Assembly: GCA_030849465.1 (NCBI GenBank)
Contig: JARVLF010000018.1
Span: 310,001 to 374,000 of the forward strand
DNA: 64,000 nucleotides
Direction of reading: 5' to 3'
Origin: Moesziomyces globuligerus
Taxonomy: Eukaryota > Basidiomycota > Ustilaginomycetes > Ustilaginales > Ustilaginaceae
Numbering within the stretch: the first letter of the stretch is position 1; the number at the start of each line of letters is the position of its first letter. This document shows positions 18,291-27,808 of this stretch, in pieces. The position numbers and the translations under genes are program-made. The notes under the pieces are model-generated. The model did no database searches. It was not told the origin of the DNA and worked only from the letters and a program-made list of their open reading frames with translations.

Positions 18291-20819
18291 TCAGGGGACG
18301 ACGCGGCGCGCGGACCAAGTTCCCGTAGCGGCCGACTGTCCGGGGAGGAGCTCGTAGACGGTCCTTGTGTCGTCGGCGAGGTTGACGAGGTCGACCTTGT
18401 AGGGCTCTACGACGACGAGGGCAAAGTTCTTCTCGCTCTGTTCGAGCATCTTCTTCTGCTCCTCCGTCTCCTCCTTGCCTGGGCTGGGCAGTTCCAGCGG
18501 CCAGGGGGAGCTGGTGTCGTCCTTGGGCTTGGCCTCGTGCAGTCGGTCTGCATTCGGGTGGCCAGTGCCCGGGGTGGGACGGCAGAAGGACGCCAGCAGG
18601 CCGGCGTTGAGCTTGTCGAAGATGCGCTTGCGTTCCTGGTCCCAGTCGAAGGCGTCGCTTGATGAGCAGTCGGGAGCGCGAGGAGGCGAGAGGCGTTCAA
18701 AGGGGAAGAGCGAGCGAAGGGGATGGCCGGGAGTGGGGAGGACGTGGACGGTGCCAGAGATGCGGAACTGGAGTTGGGCGGATTCGATCCACCAGGCGAT
18801 CTCGCACTCTCCGCCGCGCGAGCCGTCCTGGCCGTGCGCGCGCAGGCTGCTCTGCGAGGTCAGCTGCTGCACCTTGGGCGTACGCACGTCGGTCGTCGTC
18901 AGCAGACACGGGCTCGACCCGAACTCGGGGTTGAACGGCGCGATCCCACCTTCGCGCTCTCCATCGCGCTTCTCGTTGACAAAGCCGCGGTGCACGACGT
19001 AGCGTACGTGCGGCTTGGCAGCATCGTGCACGGACTGCGCCGTCTCCACCGTGCTAAACGCATAGTAGAGGATCGACTTTTCGTCCTTGATGTTCTCGCT
19101 GACGCTCGTCGCCAGCAGCTGCTTCCACTCGGGCTGCGGCGAGTTGTCCGTGGCCCGACTCTGACCACTGCCAGATGCATGGCCATCGCCACCCGCCTGA
19201 CCACCCGGCTGCGCTGACCCGGAGCCAGCATCGCCCATCGTCACATCCGAACGCTCGCCACTCGCCCCTCCGCCGGCGCTGTGGCTCACCACCCGCTGAG
19301 ACAGTGCGGTGCGAAGGTCGAGAAGGATGTCGCGCTCGACGCTCTGCGCACGCACCTGGTCAACGTCGATGTCGAAGACCGCCGCGAGCTGCTCGTGCGT
19401 CTTGGCCTGTGCGATACCCATGCGCAGCGCAGAGAGCTGCTTCTTGGACATGGGCTTGGCGCCCGAGTCCTTGGCGACGGACTCAGCGGGCTTGAAGGCG
19501 AGCTGCGCCATGCAGTACTTGGTGTTGCCGATGGGGTTGTTGAGCGCGACCGAGTAGCGCACCCACTTGGGTGCGATGACTTCCGGCACACTCAGGCCGC
19601 CCTGGCGCCGGAAGCACGACGGGTTGGCCTCAGCGCCGCGCGCGATCATGGTCGAGGTGACGCCTGTCATCTCCCGGACGCGGGGCGTGTTGACAGCGTC
19701 CCAGACATCGCCGTTGCAGACGACGGGGATGGTACGGCCCATCTCCTCGGCGACCTTGTTGACGTGGTCGACGATCTCGCGGAGGCGGTGGAGGAGCGCG
19801 GGCTCGCGCGGACGCATGTCCTTGGTGCGGCAGTGGACGGTGAGGCATTCGATGGCGCCGGTGCGGACGATCTTGTCGACGAGCTGGATGGTCGCCTCCT
19901 GGGTGGGAAGCAGGCGGATCTTGCAGGTGACGGCGACGTGAGGCGGGGCGGCGCGACGCATAGCCTTGAGCGTGTTGCACAGCAGGATGGGGGTGGAGAG
20001 CATGTTGGCGCCCATGCCTGCGTGCGTCGAGAAGGGCTTAGGGCAGCCGCAGTTGAGGTCGACGGCCGCGACATCGTCAGCCTGCGTGATGACCTTGATC
20101 GCCTGGTAGGCGAGCTCCGGGTTGGCGCTGCCGAGCTGGTAGACGAGATAGGGCCGCTCGATCGGGTGGCACGAGAAGATCTGCTTGTTCTCCTTTAGGT
20201 ATTCGACGACGCCCGTATCCGGGTTGACCTTGCGCTCGCAGCCGATGATGGCGCGGTCGACGATCTCGGGGCCCCAGACGAGGTCGGCACCGTATTCGAG
20301 CGAGAGCAGGCGCGTAGGCAGCGTGCCGATGCGCACCATGGGCGCGAGGAAGATGCCGTTCTGGTAGTCGAGCGTCGAGGTGCATGCGGGTATGGGGTCG
20401 ACATCATCGACGTGCTGGCTGGCGTCCGTGGGCAGAGCGGGTAGATCCTGGCACGAGGTGGAGTCGGCGGCCACCGCCTCGATCTCGGGAGCCGCGGCGG
20501 CAGGCTGCGAGGCAGACTCGGTGGCGGACTCCACCTTGACGCGCTTTGCTGGAGGAAGCATGGAGACAGAGGGCTGGCGGATCTGGGCGACGGAAGGCAT
20601 GCTTGCGTTGACGAGGGTGCGGATGTGCGAGGCGTTCGCTGGTTTGGATGACGAACGCGGGCTGGCGCTACTGGCGTGGACGAAGGATCGTTGTGAGAAC
20701 GGAGGGGACGGGCGGGAGCGTGTTCCAGGTAGAGGCTCGAAAGGTCGGAAGGATGCGGCGAGGACGGCGAGAGGCTGAGCGCGAGTGATGTGCGAGGAGA
20801 GCACCGAGAGGTGGTGCAT
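18291..20819 (-). CDS. tRNA-dihydrouridine synthase 2 fused to an FMN-binding split-barrel domain
   Basis: A single uninterrupted frame of 842 residues from the ATG at 20819. Residues ~150-425 are a Dus2/Smm1-type dihydrouridine synthase: FLAPMVRIGTLPTRLLSLEY, then DLNCGCPKPFSTHAGMGANM with the catalytic-cysteine motif (Cys near 259), LTVHCRTKDMRPREPA and PVVCNGDVWD. It reduces U20 of tRNA using FMN and NADPH. After a Ser/Gly/Gln-rich linker (~520-560) comes a second domain, ~562-842: EWKQLLATSVSENIKDEKSI, HVRYVVHRGFVNEK, CEIAWWIESAQLQFRISG, FALVVVEPYKVDLVNL and a Trp-Ser-Ala-Arg-Arg end. This matches the Alr4036-type pyridoxamine-oxidase-like FMN-binding family, normally a separate ~250-residue protein. 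An in-frame ATG at 19238 falls just before the second domain. The frame continues 63 codons upstream of 20819, but a TATA-like element lies within that part. Confidence 0.85.
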   Translation of the reverse strand: MHHLSVLSSHITRAQPLAVLAASFRPFEPLPGTRSRPSPPFSQRSFVHASSASPRSSSKPANASHIRTLVNASMPSVAQIRQPSVSMLPPAKRVKVESATESASQPAAAAPEIEAVAADSTSCQDLPALPTDASQHVDDVDPIPACTSTLDYQNGIFLAPMVRIGTLPTRLLSLEYGADLVWGPEIVDRAIIGCERKVNPDTGVVEYLKENKQIFSCHPIERPYLVYQLGSANPELAYQAIKVITQADDVAAVDLNCGCPKPFSTHAGMGANMLSTPILLCNTLKAMRRAAPPHVAVTCKIRLLPTQEATIQLVDKIVRTGAIECLTVHCRTKDMRPREPALLHRLREIVDHVNKVAEEMGRTIPVVCNGDVWDAVNTPRVREMTGVTSTMIARGAEANPSCFRRQGGLSVPEVIAPKWVRYSVALNNPIGNTKYCMAQLAFKPAESVAKDSGAKPMSKKQLSALRMGIAQAKTHEQLAAVFDIDVDQVRAQSVERDILLDLRTALSQRVVSHSAGGGASGERSDVTMGDAGSGSAQPGGQAGGDGHASGSGQSRATDNSPQPEWKQLLATSVSENIKDEKSILYYAFSTVETAQSVHDAAKPHVRYVVHRGFVNEKRDGEREGGIAPFNPEFGSSPCLLTTTDVRTPKVQQLTSQSSLRAHGQDGSRGGECEIAWWIESAQLQFRISGTVHVLPTPGHPLRSLFPFERLSPPRAPDCSSSDAFDWDQERKRIFDKLNAGLLASFCRPTPGTGHPNADRLHEAKPKDDTSSPWPLELPSPGKEETEEQKKMLEQSEKNFALVVVEPYKVDLVNLADDTRTVYELLPGQSAATGTWSARRVVP

Positions 20820-20872
20820 GAACTGGGATCTATGGGGCTTGCAGGTCACGGCAGTCGGAACGGCTGCAATGC

Positions 20873-20880
20873 AATATATA
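20873..20880 (-). promoter_or_regulatory. TATA-like element
   Basis: Reads TATATATT on the minus strand, 54-61 nt upstream of the ATG at 20819. If used, transcription would begin just before that ATG, which argues against the farther upstream in-frame ATG at 21008. Motif and spacing only. Confidence 0.4.
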
Positions 20881-22078
20881 GGTGTGGTCGGAGTAAGAGG
20901 AGCTGGAAGATGCACCGCACAGTCACCGAGGAAGGCGTGGGGGCAGTGCGGGGGGGTGCTGCCTTGGTGATGGCCCGAGCGGGGAAGCGAGGCTGATGGT
21001 GAAGGCAATACAGTACGAATGAATCAGCGTCGAGCGTCGAAGCCAGTGGTAAGAAGGGTGCAAGTGGGTGGATCACCGTCATACAGCGAGCCCAGCTCGA
21101 TCGAGACTTCTCATGCGGGCGATTGTGGTCTTCAAGAAAAGGCGATCAAAAATCACCAATTCGGACGCCCGGTGACTGCGCTCTGCTGCCGCTTTTTGTG
21201 GCTGCCGTAGCGGAGTTCACGATAGAAATTGCCGATTAAAAAAGAAAATGCCAAAGCCTTCCGCTGACGAGAGTACTCAAGGTGTGGAGGCGTGGCTCTG
21301 GACAACTCCGGCTGCAGACCTTTGCTAAGAGCCGATCCTGCTGCCAACCCGCTGGGATATGCATGCTCCCAGGCCACAATGGTCGCTATTGCAGGAATGG
21401 ACGATGCATGCCTCTTTGCTCGTCGCACGCCGCTATCATCTCCTGAGTCAGGATAGAGAATCAGCGGCTCTGCAGTTAGAGTACTCTCGTTTCGCGAGCT
21501 GGCAGGAGGTTGAGCTTCGCCGTCGCCGCTCTCTCGTATCTTGAGGAAAGCGTGGAACTCGAGCACGGGCAACGACCTATTTTTCCAAATTTCAGGCGAG
21601 AAAAAAGGGCGCCAAAAAAGGGTGCCAAATATCCACCAGCCCTCACGCCCGGCGTTGCGTTCTCGTGCGAAAGTCACCAACCACAGAGCGCGTCACGACC
21701 ATGCTCAAAGGGAGAGCTGCCGCCAGAAAGACCAACACGCTTGGCAAGTGAACTCGTCTCGACTGGATACGACAACAGCACCATGCACCTATAGCGAAGT
21801 CACTCGCGCAGGTTGCGTTCCAAGCTGTCTCTGGCGAGCTGGGCGATTCCCCCTCCTTACCAGGCTGATTTCGATGATCAAGAGAAGATCTCGCTGGCAA
21901 AAAATTGCGAGCACACGTAACGATGCAGCTAGGGAAGAAAGGCTCTTGCATGGATCGCAAGGGGCTTACTGTGCAGCACCTGTACTGGAAAGGGCTATGT
22001 GAATCGAAGAAAGGGCTCGGGTGGACCACGACCTGCATTGGCATCGCTATGCTGAACGACAGCGTGAGACGTTTTGGG
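20881..22078. other. Intergenic, DUS2 upstream region
   Basis: About 1.2 kb between the DUS2-fusion promoter and the stop of the small secreted gene, both on the minus strand. It is noticeably richer in A/T than the flanking genes, with oligo-A patches near 21238-21250 and two near-identical A-run plus GGGYGCCAAA blocks at ~21600-21628. No supportable gene. Confidence 0.45.
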
Positions 22079-22686
22079 TCAATGGCTGTCCTGCTTGACG
22101 TGGACGTGGATCCACTTGTTGTCACAGAACGTCTTTGAGGTGGTGGCGTAGTGTAGCGTGTCGATGTCTCTGTCGTTGCCGCTTTCGTCCGAGGCCCAGA
22201 TCCTCCAGTCTGTGTCATCGTCGGTGTAGAGAGTGATCTCGTAGCAACCAGGTGCCGAATGGCGACGCGAGTAGCGCAACCTGCAGCCGTCAGTTCCGAG
22301 GAATCGCACTTCAAAGAAGTCGTCAGAAGGTCGGACCGTGAAGTCTGTGGAGTGCGAAGAGGAAGAACAAGTGTCAGATGGATGCTTCAAGGTCCATAGG
22401 AGAGAGGCAAGACGCTTCGCTTACCCCGCATGTCGCCATCCTTGATGAGAGCGGCGTCTTTGACGTCGGCCACCTTCGGCCCGCTCAAGACAGTCATGGC
22501 GACATTGGACATGTCGCCGCTCCAGAATGTGAAGCAGGGATGCTTGCCGCTTTGAGGCCCGCAGTACCGCTCGTACTCGGCATTGTGGATGCGCAGAGGC
22601 GTCCTTGGCGGTTCGTCCTTGCACATGCACAGCAACGCGAGCCAAGGGGACAGGACAAGCCCGGTCAAGACCGAATTGAGATGCAT
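22079..22686 (-). CDS. Small secreted cysteine-containing protein, effector candidate (2 exons)
   Basis: Model: exon 1 at 22425-22686, intron 22345-22424 (80 nt, GTAAGC donor, CCACAG acceptor), exon 2 at 22079-22344. The two frames join exactly in phase, giving 175 residues; without splicing exon 1 would end 12 codons into the intron. Residues 1 to ~22 are a signal peptide (LTGLVLSPWLALLCM). The mature part is small and charged, with cysteines at 42, 51, 108, 121 and 161 (also 20 and 22 at or next to the cleavage zone), and a beta-rich second half (FEVRFLGTDGCRLRY, WRIWASDES). No membrane segment or GPI signal. A TATA box lies ~90 bp upstream. Smut fungi secrete many such proteins into plant tissue, and short charged single-intron genes are known among their plant-induced genes; I do not recognise this one, and virulence function is inference. 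Confidence 0.72.
22345..22424 (-). other. Intron of the small secreted protein gene
   Basis: Donor GTAAGC directly after the codon for Arg87 plus one base; acceptor CCACAG. Removing it fuses G with AC to make Asp88 and keeps the frame. 80 nt is typical for smut introns. Confidence 0.7.
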
Positions 22687-23406
22687 AGTGAGAGCAGCGG
22701 TACACAAGTGCGTGGAACCGCTTGACTAGCTACTGAGGAAAGTAAGGATGGGGGCCGAAGCGTACTCAGGCCCCTCCTTTTATGCAAAGCCCACCTGGGC
22801 ACCGGGTTCGACGGCTGCGAGCAACCCACAAGCACAACTACCCCATCTCTATCTCACATCCCGACGGGATGGAGCCGCAACCTTCGTTCGTTGTCACTCT
22901 ACAGTTTTTGCTTTCGGGTGTATCTGTGTGGGCGTGCCATTGCATCTCGTGTCGGCGTCGTTTCATGTCGGAGATCAGGCGCGATCCTGCTTTTCTCGTT
23001 CCTGCGTGACGCACGAGTGCCATCGAGCCGCCCACAGCTTGCTTCATTAGCTTCCACCAGCGCCCTGATCTGTCTGTCCGTCATGAATTCTCAGATCGAG
23101 TCGATCTGGTGCTTTCGCGGGCCGAACACGACGTCCGAAGGCAACCGGCTCGACTTCATTTGACGTTTCGTGGCAACAGAAAATATCGAGTTGGATGGAC
23201 ACAGGCGTCGATCTCACATTTCGGCGGTGCGCGACGCCGGCAACCGGTTTCGGCTTTGCGGCCGGCCTGGGATCCGCATTCTGCGCGGGCTACAGAGACA
23301 TTCTCATCACCACCACGCCTCTGCGCAACCGCCTCTCGAGCGGCCTCGTACTTGTCTCATCACAGACTCTTTGATTGGGACGGTGTCAAAGGGCTTCGTG
23401 CGCAAC
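22687..23406. other. Divergent promoter region
   Basis: About 720 bp between the start codons of the small secreted gene (minus) and the histidine phosphatase (plus). It contains a TATA-like element for the minus-strand gene. The frame of the phosphatase remains open upstream to 23170 but that part has no recognisable motif. Confidence 0.5.
22776..22785 (-). promoter_or_regulatory. TATA box of the small secreted gene
   Basis: Reads GCATAAAAGG on the minus strand, 90-99 nt upstream of the ATG at 22686. A clear TATA element is often found at strongly regulated fungal genes, which would suit an inducible secreted protein; the regulation itself is inference. Confidence 0.5.
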
Positions 23407-24213
23407 ATGCTCGACACCATCTACATCTGCCGGCATGGCTTCCGGATGAGCTGGGTGGGCGCCGAGACGTTCCTGCCCACAGGGCGGCCTCGGGATCCTG
23501 TCCTGACCGCGCACGGGCAGCAGCAAGCGCGCCACCTTGCCGACTACTTTCGCTCGCTCCCTGAATCTCAACAGCCCCAGCTCATCATCAGCTCACCCTA
23601 CTATCGCTGTCTGCAGACGTCGGTGCCGACCGCCTCGGCGCTCAAGCTGGAACTGGTTGCCGAGCCTGGACTTGCCGAGTGGTTTCCGACCACGACGCCG
23701 GAGACGGGCATTCATCCTTCGCCCGCGCGTGCCGAATACATGAAGGAATTCATCCCGCAGCTCTCGCTCTCCTGGTCGCCGATGCTGTATCCAGACAGCA
23801 ACGGCGAATCGATATCGGAGCTGCACGCGCGTGCACGCCGCGTCCTCGACCTCATCTCTCGACGCTGCGAAGAGCTCGGCGTCACGCGTGTGCTCATCTG
23901 TAGCCACGCCGCCACCATCATCGCCATGGGTCGGGTCCTGCTCGATGACGATGCGGAAAGAAAGAGGAGCACGTTCATCGGTGCAGGCACCGCTTCCCTC
24001 AGCAAGTACGTGCGCGGGTCTGCACAGGAGACGTGGTCGCAACAGCTCAATGGAGACGCTTCCTTCTTACCGCACGGCGTCGAGAGGGAGTGGCACTTTG
24101 GAATGGTCCCTGACAACGTCAACGAGGATGGCATGGGTCTCGGCTGGTCCGACCCGGAAGCCCCGTCGACTGCGGCAGCCAACAACACCTCGACCCTGCA
24201 GACAAAGCTCTAG
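23407..24213 (+). CDS. Histidine phosphatase (phosphoglycerate mutase-like)
   Basis: 268 residues, intronless. The start at 23407 gives MLDTIYICRHGFRMSW, placing the catalytic RHG motif (His10) at the usual distance from the N-terminus. Other family marks: LTAHGQQQARHLADYF, IISSPYYRCLQTSVP (the conserved Arg after SSP), LAEWFP (the Glu of the active site) and the second catalytic histidine in VLICSHAATIIAMGR. The fold is the branch-1 histidine acid phosphatase type; the closest fungal relatives I can name are the cytosolic phosphoglycerate-mutase-like proteins and the N-terminal part of TFIIIC subunit Tfc7. The substrate cannot be told from sequence. The tail after residue ~235 is Asp/Ser/Thr-rich. 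An upstream ATG at 23170 in the same frame would add 79 unconvincing residues. Confidence 0.85.
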   Translation: MLDTIYICRHGFRMSWVGAETFLPTGRPRDPVLTAHGQQQARHLADYFRSLPESQQPQLIISSPYYRCLQTSVPTASALKLELVAEPGLAEWFPTTTPETGIHPSPARAEYMKEFIPQLSLSWSPMLYPDSNGESISELHARARRVLDLISRRCEELGVTRVLICSHAATIIAMGRVLLDDDAERKRSTFIGAGTASLSKYVRGSAQETWSQQLNGDASFLPHGVEREWHFGMVPDNVNEDGMGLGWSDPEAPSTAAANNTSTLQTKL

Positions 24214-24511
24214 CGACCTCGAGCCCGCGCAGACTCGCCAAGTAGCCGGACTGCACCAACGACAGCTACAGACGTATAGATACCCTCACCAGACTCGGAT
24301 CCAACACGATGGGCAGAATAGAAAGGGGAGCATTGCAAGCGATGCGAAGACATGGCAGACTATTTGACAGAGCGGCTGGGATGGGGATGAAAGCGAGACG
24401 CGTGCGATATGCAGGGGGGAATACGGAGAGCTTCTAGCGAACGGGTCTCGACTCGAGTAAAAGAGCGAGAGCGTTGCGAGCTCAGGATGTTGGTAACGAG
24501 CAAGGGTTCGG

Positions 24512-25360
24512 CTACTTGTCAGGCGTGATGCTTCGACGGTAGGGAGCTTGAGGAGCGGGACCGTTGGCGACGGTGGGGTAAGCCTTGCAGTTGTAGCTGG
24601 CGGCAGCTCTGTGGGCAGCGGGGGTGGGTTTCTGGCCCTGGTAGAAGGTGCTTCCGCCGTAGACGCCGACGAATTCGCCGCTGTCGCCCTGGCAGTCTTC
24701 GAAGGAGCCCTGCTGGAACTTTCCGCTGTTGGTGTTGTAGTACGCGCCCATGACGTCGTAGATGTGGGGAGCATACTGCGCAGCCTGAGGACCGTAGGCG
24801 GCGCGGAAGGAAAACTCGTAGGCGCTCATAAAGTTGTTCCACTCCTTGATCTGGACGAACTTGCCCTCGCTTCCGGGGACGTTGTTGGAAAAGACGAGGC
24901 CACCCTTGGGGTTGCCCGTGCCGTCGGCGCCGTGCGGGTCGAGCTCTCCGCCATCGTCGCGCGCCTGGATGTTGAGGCCGGTGAAGTCGCCTACGCCCGT
25001 GACCTGGAGGAAGTTGGGCGTCTTGAGGAACTGCACCCCCTTGATCGCACCGTTGGGGATGAGGCGCGTGCCGTAGCCCGACTTGAGGCAGTACGAGACG
25101 ACCGACTCCTCGTTGGCGCCGATCTGCGAGTTCGGGTTGATAGGCCCCCACAGGCAAAAGTCGTTGACGTTGTTGATAAACACGTTCTGGCACAGCGAAG
25201 AGCGCGACGAGGCCCCCCACTTTTTGCACTGGTTCGAGCCCGCCTGGTTAGCCTCCCACTTGTCGGGAAGGTTGTTGACGCTGAAGTTGGGTTTGTTCTG
25301 CGCACTCGCCGTGCCGAGCAGCACAGCAGCCGCTACCAATGCGAAGAGAGAACGTGCCAT
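24512..25360 (-). CDS. Secreted glycoprotein (macrophage-activating glycoprotein-like family)
   Basis: 282 residues, intronless. Residues 1-20 are a classic signal peptide (LFALVAAAVLLGTASA, cleavage before QNKPNF). The rest is a compact secreted domain with QAGSNQCKKWG, SSLCQNVFINNVNDFCLWGP, EESVVSYCLKSGYGTRLIP, GDFTGLNIQARDDGGELDPH and a late EDCQGDSGEF, with paired cysteines suited to disulphides. I recognise this as the widespread basidiomycete and ascomycete family labelled macrophage-activating glycoprotein after a Cryptococcus member; its real function is unknown. No GPI signal: the end is polar. A TATA-like element lies ~95 bp upstream of the ATG. Convergent with the histidine phosphatase, with about 300 bp between stop codons. 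Confidence 0.8.
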   Translation of the reverse strand: MARSLFALVAAAVLLGTASAQNKPNFSVNNLPDKWEANQAGSNQCKKWGASSRSSLCQNVFINNVNDFCLWGPINPNSQIGANEESVVSYCLKSGYGTRLIPNGAIKGVQFLKTPNFLQVTGVGDFTGLNIQARDDGGELDPHGADGTGNPKGGLVFSNNVPGSEGKFVQIKEWNNFMSAYEFSFRAAYGPQAAQYAPHIYDVMGAYYNTNSGKFQQGSFEDCQGDSGEFVGVYGGSTFYQGQKPTPAAHRAAASYNCKAYPTVANGPAPQAPYRRSITPDK

Positions 25361-25452
25361 TTTGGGAGAAGGAGGAAAGGCAAGTCGAGCTCGATCAACT
25401 CAAAGCACGAAGGATGATGAAAGCATCCGACCAAGCCTCGATCAGCTGTGCC

Positions 25453-25460
25453 TATATGTA
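25453..25460 (-). promoter_or_regulatory. TATA-like element
   Basis: Reads TACATATA (then GG) on the minus strand, 93-100 nt upstream of the ATG at 25360 of the secreted glycoprotein gene. Position fits a core promoter; weak motif. Confidence 0.35.
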
Positions 25461-26443
25461 TCCATCCACTCAGCGACAGCGTTCTGCGGCCTCACACGGG
25501 ACAGCCCTGCATGGAACCACTCTGCCAAAGGAGAGCACAGAGCGAGTGGATAGCCACTGGGTTCCGTTGGACCGGGACACGAGCTCGCAAAGCTTCGAAG
25601 AGGGCTCGGTGTCCTCAGCCCCGCATGTCAAACGGTGAAAGAAGCGTTGGATGCGACGGGGCGCGTGCAGGGCAGAAGCAGTGCCAAGGAAGCGCTAGCG
25701 GAGGCGTGGCGTGTCGCATGCCCCTACCATTCCGGTCTGCGCAAAGAGAGGTACCGCGATGAGGGCCGTAGCTCAGCTGCTTATTCGGGTACGCATGAGA
25801 GGCGTGCGGTGTGTGTAGAGTCTACGCACAGTCAGCTTGGGATGCCCGGTCGGCGCAGCGCTAGCCGTGTTCGGGCCCCCGGGCCGGAGCGGCGCGGGCG
25901 GGATCGAGGCTAGCGGCTGCGACGATCTGCAACACGCATGGTGCAGAGAAGATCTTATTTGGCTCTCGAAGGTGGCCTACGTGCATGGCAGGAGGCCTGG
26001 ACGTAGGAGAACGGCTGGATGCACCGACGACACGAGCACGACGGTTGACGTGCATCGTTTGTTGTGAAATGTCAGACAGCCGCGATCCACGACAGACGTA
26101 TGCGAGGGGCCGGTCGTGCGTCGCCACACGCCCACTGCGCGCCGCTCTCGTGCCAACGCCAGCTTGGCACTGTCAGACAGCGCAGCTCGCTCCGCCATCC
26201 AGTGATCTAATAAAGTTTGACATCGGAGCCCCGATCGCAGTCTCCGACTTTTCTATACTTGCCGACGCGACGTAACAGCTCTGATTTTCTCAACTCTAAC
26301 AGTCAAGAACGAAAAAAATCTACAGCATCGCGTCCAATCGGAAGCGATTGATTTTCGGTCCCAAGCGGTGGGGGAGTAAAGCGGGCGGCAGGCAGGGAAT
26401 GAGTGGGGTTGGCTAGATTAGATGAGCCAGCGACGGACCGGAG

Positions 26444-26481
26444 GAAGCAGGCGAAGCAGGCAAAGCAGGCAAAGCAGGCAA
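26444..26481 (+). repeat. 9-bp tandem repeat, about 4 copies
   Basis: Four consecutive copies of AAGCAGGCR (the first ending in G, the rest in A) plus the first two bases of a fifth. Non-coding minisatellite; no role apparent. Confidence 0.85.
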
Positions 26482-27808
26482 GTGGGAGGCCAAATTGCAC
26501 CATTTCGACGATCCGATGGCGTGCTCCCCGCATCCCCCGCTCAAGTACGTAGCCGGGCGTGGCAATTTTCACGCATCGAGCCAACTTGGGAGGTCGCTCC
26601 GCCTCCAGGCTCTCTGGAGCCCGAACGACGCCGAGAGGAGCAAGGCCTCGTCTTGCGACGCCAGGTTTCTCAAGATCATCGTGGCTGGCCCACTTTCCCG
26701 CCTGGGCGGAGCAAGGTCCATCTAAAGTCGACGCGCTTTGGTTGGATTTGAACCCTTTGAGAGCGTGGTGGGCACGAGGGGCCACCTTTGCCGTGGACCC
26801 TGAACGGTTGGGCAGCGCGCTCCCGGCTCTCGGTCGCCGCCACGCTTGCCCGCCACTCTGGATCCCAGCTTTCGGCCGCGATTGCATATGGACCACTCAC
26901 CAGATTGGGTTCGGCGCTGGGAGCAACGCACGTCAGATTGCGCAGTGTGTGGGCACAACGCGGATCGGAAAGTGAGCGAGATTGACACGAAGCTCGGATG
27001 TGGGAGCGGCCGAACTGTGCTGACCCTAAGCAGGATGGTGTGCTACAGTATGCGCTGCATGCTGGAGCTTGCTTTCTAATCCGCGCGCTGTCCAGCGAGC
27101 GAGCAATGCGTCGACTTTAGATGGCCGCTTGACCGGGAATTTCCAACACTGCTTGCGCCGGCAGCCCACCCAAAGAAAAAAAAAAGGACACGGTTGAGTG
27201 GTTGCGCGCGCATTTCTTCTTGGCTGGCCCGCTTGGCCCTTTTGGCGCGGCCGCGGGTGAGTGCCCGACTTTGGCGTCTGCGTCTGCGAAGATATGCATG
27301 GCCGACTGCATGGCCGTTGGTGCGTCGAGCGCCAGAAAGGTGCAAAGCTGACTCTGCTCGGTGGCTACGCAAAGGTAGCCGTCAGTCGCTAGGCCGACGC
27401 TGCGACCGGGCGCTATTGGCTCCTCCTCTCATATGTCCGGGCTGTCACGAAGAACCGCCTCCATCGCCCTACTGTTGTCATTCCTATCCCAACTGTTGCC
27501 TCATCCTCATCCTCATTCCTCTCCCTCACCCCACCACGACCCATCATCTCTCTTTCTTCTCCCGTCGAATCCGGTCCACCTACACGAACTCGAGCCCGCG
27601 TTCGTCGTCCGTACCGACCCTTCTGGAGGATCTCCCACGACCTCGGTCCCAATCCGTGGGTGGCGCACGCCGTCTGAATCCTCGTTGGAGCAACCGGACA
27701 GTCCAAGGCTAGCACAGCTCCACCGGATCATTTTCTAGCGAGGCTCGCTCCGCTCCATTCGATACCACCACCTCCACCTCTCCCTTGTCCCCTTCTGGAC
27801 CCCGCAAG

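Larger units (their letters stand above)
25361..27808. other. Gene-poor region, 2.4 kb, divergent promoters
   Basis: Lies between the starts of the secreted glycoprotein gene (minus) and MET5 (plus). The right end, ~27460-27805, is strongly C/T-rich, as is common just upstream of highly expressed fungal genes. It contains a 9-bp tandem repeat at 26444-26481 and an oligo-A run at ~27173-27185. Short open frames on both strands resemble no known protein. I see no gene. Confidence 0.5.

Noticed and set aside
20820..21008. 63-codon N-terminal extension of the Dus2 fusion
   Set aside because: Not protein-like and contains the TATA-like element; the ATG at 20819 is the better start.
26735..26760. 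Possible B-box (GGTTCAAATCC on the minus strand)
   Set aside because: The flanking bases do not form a T-stem and no tRNA fold follows.
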